Notes under the pieces: model-generated
The model's database searches: none
The model's input: only the letters and a program-made list of their open reading frames with translations
What the model was told of the DNA's origin: nothing
In this document: positions 1 to 5,208 of the stretch, one piece after another
Numbering within the stretch: position 1 is the stretch's first letter
Layout: the number at the start of each line of letters is the position of its first letter
Made by a program: the position numbers and the translations under genes
NCBI GenBank assembly: GCA_004525155.1
Contig: SPDA01000177.1
Coordinates: 1-5,518 of the forward strand
Source: Spirochaetales bacterium
GTDB taxonomy: Bacteria > Spirochaetota > Spirochaetia > SPDA01
Direction: 5' to 3'
DNA: 5,518 nt

Positions 1-159
1 GATGACAGTTATGAGGACTTTTCCCCGAATCTCTACTCGGCGGATAATCCATATGTGTACCTTGTTCTCTATGTCATGGCCTATGGCAGATACGATTTGA
101 TTAATGATATTTACAGCAGGACGGCCAGTCTCGGCAGGATTCGTCTCAAGGTTGATTAG
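1..159 (+). CDS. C-terminal 52 residues of an unrecognised protein (5' end outside window)
   Basis: An open frame runs from the first base to a TAG at 157-159. The visible tail starts DDSYEDFSPNLYSADNPYVY and ends GRIRLKVD. It is rich in Tyr, Asp and Asn, with a mildly hydrophobic stretch around residues 18-28 (YVYLVLYVMAY) that is too short and polar to be a confident membrane helix. I recognise no domain or catalytic motif and assign no function. The next gene starts 23 nt downstream on the same strand with its own Shine-Dalgarno, so the two are probably co-transcribed. Reading as protein is supported by the uninterrupted frame and a natural stop followed directly by a ribosome binding site, but the piece is short. 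Confidence 0.6.
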   Translation, partial: DDSYEDFSPNLYSADNPYVYLVLYVMAYGRYDLINDIYSRTASLGRIRLKVD

Positions 160-165
160 CAGGTT

Positions 166-175
166 AAAGGAGAAG
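166..175 (+). promoter_or_regulatory. Shine-Dalgarno that selects the GTG start at 183
   Basis: The purine-rich stretch AAAGGAGAAG contains a GGAG core at 169-172, ten bases before the GTG at 183-185. No ATG occurs in this frame anywhere in the following gene, so this site is the main reason to accept a GTG start. Confidence 0.65.
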
Positions 176-182
176 AACATCC

Positions 183-464
183 GTGTTCAATTATTATTTC
201 AACATAGGTTTGACATATTTTATAATAGGTTTCGCAGTTTCCCTGTTTTTCTACTTTGTGCTCAAGAAACCCATTTTCGGTAAATTCTGGGGGACTCTGG
301 TGATTTCCCTTGTCGGAGCTTTTTTAGGCGGCATCATTGAACATTTTTTTTCGAACCTTATAGAGAGGCTCGCGAATCTCAATAACTCGGTCAATATATT
401 TCCGCCGCTCATTACTGCCTTTGTCGTAATCTGGCTTTTTTCCCTGGTCAGCGATAAAAAATAG
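183..464 (+). CDS. Small three-helix membrane protein, hypothetical
   Basis: This is a 93-aa, strongly hydrophobic protein starting at GTG behind a good Shine-Dalgarno. Three membrane segments are visible: about residues 8-27, 36-56 and 73-89. A short basic loop (KKPIFGK) lies between the first two, and a polar Glu/Arg/Asn loop (about 57-72) between the last two. The C-terminus is SDKK. There is no cleavable-signal pattern. The Gly-rich GAFLGG in helix 2 and the overall size recall the GlsB/YeaQ/YmgE (transglycosylase-associated, PF04226) small membrane proteins, but the resemblance is loose and I do not assign the family. It follows the upstream gene by 23 nt and probably shares its transcript. 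No function can be read from the sequence. Confidence 0.7.
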   Translation: MFNYYFNIGLTYFIIGFAVSLFFYFVLKKPIFGKFWGTLVISLVGAFLGGIIEHFFSNLIERLANLNNSVNIFPPLITAFVVIWLFSLVSDKK

Positions 465-528
465 GGAAGTCGGAAAAAGACGTCATGAGAGTTTTCTGCA
501 CGGACAGAAAATACCGCATAGACAAAAC

Positions 529-600
529 GTCCGTATTAAATAACTTCTGATAATAGATATTCTGTCTACTTTTAATAAAAAACTTATTATTGCTACGGAC
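529..600. repeat. Spaced inverted repeat GTCCGTA / TACGGAC in the mazG upstream region
   Basis: GTCCGTA at 529-535 is the exact reverse complement of TACGGAC at 594-600, with 58 AT-rich bases between them. A further ACGGAC lies at 500-505, so the same six-base core occurs three times in about 100 bp. The right arm overlaps the candidate mazG promoter. This could be a spaced operator or alternative RNA pairings, or chance; seven base pairs is short. Confidence 0.25.
573..589. repeat. AT-rich perfect dyad TAATAA-N5-TTATTA next to the mazG promoter
   Basis: TAATAA (573-578) and TTATTA (584-589) are exact reverse complements separated by AAAAC. The dyad ends one base before the proposed -35 element. 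It may be an UP-like or operator site, but in such AT-rich sequence a six-base dyad is weak evidence. Confidence 0.2.
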
Positions 601-618
601 CGCGCACCGTGATATAGT
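590..618 (+). promoter_or_regulatory. Candidate sigma70-type promoter of mazG, possibly leaderless
   Basis: TTGCTA (590-595, four of six matches to TTGACA) and TATAGT (613-618, five of six matches to TATAAT) are separated by exactly 17 bases, the optimal spacing. Transcription would be expected to start 6-8 bases after the -10 element, which places it at or within two bases of the A of the mazG ATG at 626. The AT-rich sequence just upstream (535-590) fits a promoter region. Confidence 0.5.
595..610. promoter_or_regulatory. Imperfect 16-bp palindrome inside the mazG promoter spacer (possible operator)
   Basis: ACGG-AC-CGCG-CA-CCGT is symmetric at 12 of 16 positions: the outer ACGG/CCGT arms and the central CGCG match, and the two dinucleotides between them do not. 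It is GC-rich within an AT-rich region and lies almost entirely between the proposed -35 and -10 elements, where a bound repressor or activator would control initiation. No regulator is encoded nearby, so this is only a candidate. Confidence 0.25.
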
Positions 619-625
619 CATCCCC

Positions 626-1438
626 ATGAAGCGTAAGATAAAAAAAGCCTTTTACAAATTCTACTCGATTATTAAAACTCTGCGCGGGCCGCGCGGCTGC
701 AATTGGGACAAGGAACAGACTCCATCCACCATGGCTCCGAACCTGCTGGAGGAAACTTTTGAATGCATTGATGCCATACGGCAGGCTGATGATGAAAATC
801 TCAAGGAGGAACTCGGCGATCTGTTTCTCCTCATTACCATGATCGGTTACATGAAACAGCAGGAAAAAGCCTTCTCCCTCGCGGACATACTGCAGGGAAT
901 TTCCGATAAACTCATCCGCAGACATCCCCATGTTTTCGGAACAAGCGATGCGAAAACTTCCAAAGAAATAATCCATCAGTGGGAAGTCATAAAGCAGACA
1001 AAAGAAAAAAAACACAAGGACGCGTCAGTTCTCGATTCGGTACCATCCGGCGTATCGCCCCTGGAACACGCCTTTTATCTTCAGAAAAAAGCAGCAAAGT
1101 TCGGTTTTGACTGGCAGAAAAAAGAACACGTATACAGCAAAGTACTCGAAGAACTGAAAGAGTTTGAAACTGCCCTGGAGCAGGAAAATGAAGAGGAACT
1201 GGAACTTGAGTTCGGTGATCTGATGTTTTCCCTTATCAACCTCTCCCGGTTCATGTCCATAAATCCCATGCTTGCCCTCAACAGGACCAATAAAAAATTC
1301 GTTTACAGGTTCAGGCATATGGAAAAACGCATGAAGGAAGAAGGCCGGGAGCTAAAACAGGAAAACCTTGAAAAAATGGATGATTTCTGGAACGAAGCCA
1401 AAAATACGGAATCTCATACATTAAAGACGGAAAAATAA
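626..1438 (+). CDS. mazG: Nucleoside triphosphate pyrophosphohydrolase MazG, two-domain
   Basis: MazG hydrolyses nucleoside triphosphates to monophosphate and pyrophosphate with Mg2+, cleaning the nucleotide pool and, in E. coli, influencing ppGpp levels; it acts in the cytoplasm. The 270-aa product matches the usual length (263 in E. coli) and shows both repeats. The N-terminal one has GCNWDKEQT (24-32), EETFE (42-46) and EELGD (61-65), followed by the family signature RRHPHVF (98-104). The C-terminal one, the catalytic half in E. coli, has FDW (161-163), EELKE (175-179) and EFGD (195-198), so the metal-binding EExxE...ExxD set is intact twice. An in-frame TTG at 590 would add 12 residues, but it coincides with the proposed -35 element. 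The ATG at 626 fits the family N-terminus better, although no Shine-Dalgarno precedes it. The 3' end overlaps the convergent radical SAM gene by 25 bp. Confidence 0.93.
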   Translation: MKRKIKKAFYKFYSIIKTLRGPRGCNWDKEQTPSTMAPNLLEETFECIDAIRQADDENLKEELGDLFLLITMIGYMKQQEKAFSLADILQGISDKLIRRHPHVFGTSDAKTSKEIIHQWEVIKQTKEKKHKDASVLDSVPSGVSPLEHAFYLQKKAAKFGFDWQKKEHVYSKVLEELKEFETALEQENEEELELEFGDLMFSLINLSRFMSINPMLALNRTNKKFVYRFRHMEKRMKEEGRELKQENLEKMDDFWNEAKNTESHTLKTEK

Positions 1439-3174
1439 TCCGCCTCCCCTTTCCCCCCGGTTCCTGCCCACATCCTCGTCCTGGCAACTGACAGCCCGAG
1501 ACCGAGAGGTTCATCCGTATCGAGGGCCTCCCTCAGAATGGCGAGTATGTTACCGCGGCCTTCACTGTGCGGGCGGATTTTCACTTCAAGAAATTCGGCG
1601 CCGGCGGATACCCCGCAGTTGGTTATATTTTTACGGGTGAAGTACCCTTCAAGTTTCTCCGCCACTTTTTCAAGGCTCAACCCGCTGGAAGTACCGTCAG
1701 GCTGAACAGTATAATCGGAACCGGCGTAGAGGGACATGAGTGAAGGAGGTTTTCTGCCGTCAGGGTTTGCCGGCAGCGCGCGTATCGAGGTTATGCCGAT
1801 ACCCTCCGGCAAGGCACTGTTGCAGGCTCTTTCCAATTCCGCGCATCCGGGATTTCCCTTGAGTTCCACGGCGCACATGTCGCCGTGTGTTTCAACGCCG
1901 AGGGACAATGGCTGGGCAAATTCAATTTTCGGCTGAGGATTAAAACCTTCCGAATAACAGGGCTGAAACCCGGAACGTATAAAGGCCCTTTCAAAAATCC
2001 GCACAAGGTTTAGATGGGAAAGATAAACAGCAGCATCCAGTTTTTTGAAGGAAAAAAGATATTTCACGCAGTCCCCGTCCGGCTGAGATGCGCCTGTTCC
2101 GGTACCGGGTTCGGCATTTCTGCCCGCCTGCCTGATGCTCCTTTCCCCCCTGCAGGAACCGCAGTTATGGCCGCAGGGTTCCTCGCAGGCTCCCGTCAGT
2201 TCCCCTTTAAGGCTTTTTTCCCTTTCTTTTGCAAGAAATCCTGAAGCAACATGAAGGTCTATCACGTCCCAGGGAAGCGGTTTTTCAAAGGAACGTCCTG
2301 TGAGGGTCTCGGCTGCCACGTCCCAATCGGCGGTTTCAATGGCGCTTCGCCAGGCGTTTTTATCAAGATGTTCCTCCCAGGCGTCGAGTACGGCGCCGGC
2401 CCGGAAGGCTTTTTCAATTATGTCCCCTGCCCTCTCATCGCCACGTGAAATCATCGCCTCGAGAAAAGACTGGAAGGTGTCGTGAAAGGAAACCTTGAAA
2501 AACCGCTTGCTGAGACTTTTCTTAATATACATTGCCCGCCTGAAGGCCTCTCTTTCGTCGAGCATTGGCGCCCATTGATAGGGCGTATGCGGTTTCGGGA
2601 CAAAGGTGCCGACGTTGACCGTATAATTCATGGGAACCTGCGCGTATAAGGATTGCATAAACCGCACTATTGCGTTTTCCTCATCCTCATTGAATGAAGG
2701 CGGAAGACCTATCATGAAGTAGAACTTGGCGCCTTTCCATCCGAGCTCCCGGGCGTGTTTAAGTATGTCGGTAATTTTTTCCGCTTCCGTTGATTTGTTC
2801 AAGCAGAGCTGCCACTGTTCCTCGGGAGTTTCGACTGCAAAAGTGAGGCCTGTTTTTCTTACAACCTTGACTTCGCGCAGAATGGGCAGAAGAAAACTGC
2901 TTATCTTGAGTGAGGGCAGGGAAAAGGACACTCCTCTGGAACTGTACCGGTCATTTAAATTTTTTAAAAGATCGAGAATTCCCGAGTAATCGCCGGTAGA
3001 AAGGGAAGCGAGGGTTATCTCCGTGTACCCGGACCTTGTTACGAGCCGGTCGACTTCGGCTATGATCAATTCCGCATCCTTTTCCCGGTGGGGCCTGTAC
3101 ATGTAACCGGCCTGGCAGAACCTGCAGCCGTTCGGACAGCCGCGCATTATCTCGACAACACCATGGTCCTGCAC
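1414..3174 (-). CDS. Radical SAM (TIGR03960-type) catalytic domain fused to DUF2344; C-terminal part of a frameshifted gene
   Basis: This is the larger part (586 codons from a GTG at 3174; homologous coding extends four codons further up, to 3186) of a gene whose N-terminus lies in another frame at 3147-3893. Restored, the product is about 826 aa. The FeS-cluster motif is CPNGCRFC (Cys 253, 257, 260 of the restored protein), the C-x3-C-x2-C that binds the 4Fe-4S cluster and S-adenosylmethionine. A radical SAM barrel follows, with ETPEE, FMIGLPP and FVPKPHTPYQW. About residue 570-581 there is a second cysteine cluster, C-x3-C-x3-C-x2-C, then a Gly/Pro-rich linker. A DUF2344 domain (about 610-810) follows, with YLSHLNLVRIFERAF and YSEGFNPQPKIEF. 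The family reaction is, as far as I know, unassigned. The GTG has no Shine-Dalgarno, so independent translation of this piece is unlikely. It ends within the 3' end of mazG with no visible terminator. Confidence 0.85.
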   Translation of the reverse strand: MQDHGVVEIMRGCPNGCRFCQAGYMYRPHREKDAELIIAEVDRLVTRSGYTEITLASLSTGDYSGILDLLKNLNDRYSSRGVSFSLPSLKISSFLLPILREVKVVRKTGLTFAVETPEEQWQLCLNKSTEAEKITDILKHARELGWKGAKFYFMIGLPPSFNEDEENAIVRFMQSLYAQVPMNYTVNVGTFVPKPHTPYQWAPMLDEREAFRRAMYIKKSLSKRFFKVSFHDTFQSFLEAMISRGDERAGDIIEKAFRAGAVLDAWEEHLDKNAWRSAIETADWDVAAETLTGRSFEKPLPWDVIDLHVASGFLAKEREKSLKGELTGACEEPCGHNCGSCRGERSIRQAGRNAEPGTGTGASQPDGDCVKYLFSFKKLDAAVYLSHLNLVRIFERAFIRSGFQPCYSEGFNPQPKIEFAQPLSLGVETHGDMCAVELKGNPGCAELERACNSALPEGIGITSIRALPANPDGRKPPSLMSLYAGSDYTVQPDGTSSGLSLEKVAEKLEGYFTRKNITNCGVSAGAEFLEVKIRPHSEGRGNILAILREALDTDEPLGLGLSVARTRMWAGTGGKGEADYFSVFNV

Positions 3175-3893
3175 AGTTTTGATATTGGCACGGGGAAAAC
3201 CGTTTCCGGCTCGTCAGGGTCTTTTCCGAAGCATTCCCAGACCTTTCGGGAGGTTTTTTCCCGCTTCCCCTGATGGAAAAAGTGGCTTGAAGCCCGGATG
3301 TGCCGAAGCAGATCCTCGCGCTTGCCTCCATCCCTGCGGATTTGAGCGAGGTCAGCGCAGATTTGCGGGAATTCATCCTCCGCCTCGCCTATATATATGG
3401 CATCAAAAAACCGTGAAAAAGGGAGCGGGTTTATGACTGCCGGCCCTCCGGCGACTATCAAAGGATCCGATTCACCGCGGTCCTTCCAGGATAAAGGAAT
3501 GCCCGAGAGAGAAAGCATGGAAAGAACATTGGTGATGATGAGTTCGTAGCCGATGGAAAAACCCAGCAGATCGAAGTCTTTCAGCGGCCGTCCTGTTTCC
3601 AGTGAAAAAAGCGGAAGGGACGCCTTTGTAAGGCCCGCCGCGAAATCCGGTGCAGGGGTAAACACTCTCTCGCAGTACACGTCCTTTACCGCATTAAGCC
3701 TGCTGTAAAGAATCTGTATGGCAAGATTGGACATGCCGATTTCGTACAGGTCCGGGTAAGAAACCGCAACATGGAGTGCCGCGTCTTTTTTTAGCGGCGC
3801 CATCCCGAACTCTCCCCCGGAGTATCTGCCCGGTTTTTCTACCGATAATAGAATCCGCTTTAACTGCCTGTTCTGCATTGCCGTATTAGGCAT
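3147..3893 (-). CDS. N-terminal B12-binding-like domain of the radical SAM protein; frameshifted, runs off into a spurious tail
   Basis: The ATG at 3893 overlaps the rodA stop by 8 nt, so it is likely translated by coupling; a second ATG five codons on (3878) is an alternative start. Authentic sequence runs from residue 1 to Pro236 and resembles the Rossmann-like, cobalamin-binding-type N-terminus of TIGR03960 proteins: KPGRYSGGEF (20-29), SYPDLYEIGMSN (45-56), LLGFSIGYEL (109-118), VAGGPAVINP (147-156) and YIGEAED (167-173). The base-off B12 motif DxHxxG is not present. After VFPVP the frame leaves the homologous sequence, adds 12 unrelated residues and stops at 3147-3149. The continuation NIKTVQDHG and the FeS motif lie in the neighbouring frame. 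As written, translation would yield a protein without its catalytic half. It is third in the mrdA-rodA operon. Confidence 0.82.
   Translation of the reverse strand: MPNTAMQNRQLKRILLSVEKPGRYSGGEFGMAPLKKDAALHVAVSYPDLYEIGMSNLAIQILYSRLNAVKDVYCERVFTPAPDFAAGLTKASLPLFSLETGRPLKDFDLLGFSIGYELIITNVLSMLSLSGIPLSWKDRGESDPLIVAGGPAVINPLPFSRFFDAIYIGEAEDEFPQICADLAQIRRDGGKREDLLRHIRASSHFFHQGKREKTSRKVWECFGKDPDEPETVFPVPISKLCRTMVLSR
3184..3191 (-). other. Frameshift junction in the radical SAM gene (one base apparently missing)
   Basis: On the minus strand the upstream frame reads GTG CCA ATA TCA and the downstream frame reads AAT ATC AAA ACT. Adding one base after CC gives Val-Pro-Asn-Ile-Lys-Thr-Val-Gln-Asp-His, which lines up with the VP...V-H/Q-D segment I recall just before the FeS motif in this family. 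Homology switches frame at exactly this point, so a single-base loss here, real or a sequencing artefact, is the simplest reading. Confidence 0.8.
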
Positions 3894-5199
3894 ACCTGTA
3901 CCTGTTGCTGTAAATACTTAAGATAATGCCGATGCTGATCATTCCGGTCCAGAGGGAGGAACCGCCGTAGGACAGGAAAAAAAGAGGTATACCTGTTATG
4001 GGCATGATTCCCATAGCCATGCCTATATTGATAAAGAAATGGAAACATAACATCGACAGTATTCCGACGCAGATGAACTGCCCGAAACTGTCCTTGATAC
4101 TGAGGGTTATGAGCACCAGGCGGAACAGTATGATAACGAAGAGAAGAAATATCAGCATGCTTCCCAGAAACCCCCACTCCTCGGCGATAATCGAAAAAAT
4201 GAAGTCCGTGCTCTGCTGCGGCAGGTATTGGTAATGGCTCTGGGTGCCCTTTAAGAAACCCTTGCCGAGAAATCCGCCGGAACCCACGGCAGTAATGGAC
4301 TGAATGATGTTCCAGCCGGCGCCTTTCGGGTCCACTTCAGGGTTTAGAAAAACGATGAGCCTCATCAACTGATAATCCTTGAGAACCAGCCTTGCGCCCA
4401 CGGAACCGGAAAATGAAAGGAAAATGATGCTGATGCTGTACATTATCCAGTAAAAATAATCTTTTTTGAAAAACCTGTAGCCGAGAAAAGCAATAAGTAT
4501 TATAAAACCCGCAGCGAGGAGGAAAATCTGGATAAAGGTGCTGTTTGTAAGAAGATCGATAAACATGAAATTCTTTTTAGCAAGGTATGCGCTCCAGGCG
4601 GGCAGAACGGTAAGTAACACGAAAAAAACAGCAGCGATAATAACGAACAAAATATAGCGGAGAGGAAAACCGGCTATGAATATGAGTCCGAGAAATATGG
4701 GAAAAAACACAAGCGCCGTACCCATGTCCGGCTGAACGACGGTAAGAAGCACGGGGAGCAGGATAATGCCGAAGGCGACAATAAACTGCCGCAGGCTGCC
4801 GATTCTTTTTTCATTGCTGCTGAGATAACTTGAAAGCAGAAGTATAGTGCCGATTTTCGCGAATTCTGAAGGCTGAATACCGAAATTAAAAAAGCCGAGC
4901 CAGGATTTCGCGCCGTTCACGACCTGTCCGAAAATCAGCGTTATAATCAATAGCAGAATGCAGATGCCGTAGATGTACCAGGACATCGTTTTCAATCTGC
5001 TGTAATTGATGAACATCAGGGAAACCATAAAGGCGATACCCGTGCCAGCCCAGATAATCTGCTTCATGTATTCACTTGAGGTACTTAAGCCCCTGGAACT
5101 TATTCCGGAAGAATAGATAAAAACTATGCCTATAGTGGTGAGGCCCAGGATTGATATAAAAAGCAGAATGTCTATACCGAATATAGTTTTTGTTCTCAT
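3886..5199 (-). CDS. rodA: RodA, SEDS-family peptidoglycan glycosyltransferase
   Basis: RodA polymerises lipid II into glycan strands during cell elongation, in the cytoplasmic membrane and paired with the transpeptidase PBP2. The 437-aa polytopic protein carries the SEDS signatures: NGAKSWLGFFNFGIQPSEF (95-113), QPDMGTALV (156-164), GWNIIQS (295-301), VGSGGFLGKGFLKGTQ (305-320), LPQQSTDFIFSIIAEEWG (326-343) and GIPLFFLSYGGSSLW (403-417). Asp332 in STDFIF corresponds to the essential Asp262 of E. coli RodA. It is about 70 residues longer than E. coli RodA. The excess lies between QPD and the DYQ-R motif (about residues 200-262) and contains two further hydrophobic segments (about 223-243 and 248-265), giving perhaps twelve helices. 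The ATG lies 9 nt after the PBP2 stop with only an A-rich spacer and no clear Shine-Dalgarno, suggesting coupling. Its stop overlaps the next gene. Confidence 0.95.
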   Translation of the reverse strand: MRTKTIFGIDILLFISILGLTTIGIVFIYSSGISSRGLSTSSEYMKQIIWAGTGIAFMVSLMFINYSRLKTMSWYIYGICILLLIITLIFGQVVNGAKSWLGFFNFGIQPSEFAKIGTILLLSSYLSSNEKRIGSLRQFIVAFGIILLPVLLTVVQPDMGTALVFFPIFLGLIFIAGFPLRYILFVIIAAVFFVLLTVLPAWSAYLAKKNFMFIDLLTNSTFIQIFLLAAGFIILIAFLGYRFFKKDYFYWIMYSISIIFLSFSGSVGARLVLKDYQLMRLIVFLNPEVDPKGAGWNIIQSITAVGSGGFLGKGFLKGTQSHYQYLPQQSTDFIFSIIAEEWGFLGSMLIFLLFVIILFRLVLITLSIKDSFGQFICVGILSMLCFHFFINIGMAMGIMPITGIPLFFLSYGGSSLWTGMISIGIILSIYSNRYRYA

Positions 5200-5208
5200 T
5201 TTGTTTTT

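Noticed and set aside
492..511. TTTTCTG / CAGAAAA inverted repeat as a terminator after the membrane protein gene
   Set aside because: The seven-pair stem has only two G-C pairs and is followed by TACC rather than a T-tract, so it would not be a stable intrinsic terminator.
590..625. TTG at 590 as the mazG start, giving a 282-aa protein
   Set aside because: It adds 12 residues not expected from the family, lacks a ribosome binding site and coincides with the proposed -35 element.
593..1514. Minus-strand open frames across mazG
   Set aside because: They are Phe/Leu-rich reverse readings of Lys/Glu-rich MazG codons with no recognisable protein features.
1736..3436. Plus-strand open frames and a third-frame minus-strand frame opposite or within the radical SAM gene
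   Set aside because: They show no family motifs, have Ser/Pro/Arg-rich composition typical of antisense reading, and lie over strongly recognisable minus-strand coding.
3147..3893. A stand-alone B12-binding-type protein partnered with a separate radical SAM protein
   Set aside because: The last 12 residues are unrelated to the family, the downstream frame continues the homologous sequence without a gap, and the downstream GTG has no Shine-Dalgarno; a frameshifted single gene explains all of this.
3860..4234. Open frames in other phases inside rodA
   Set aside because: RodA motifs are continuous through this interval; the alternatives have no ribosome binding sites or motifs.
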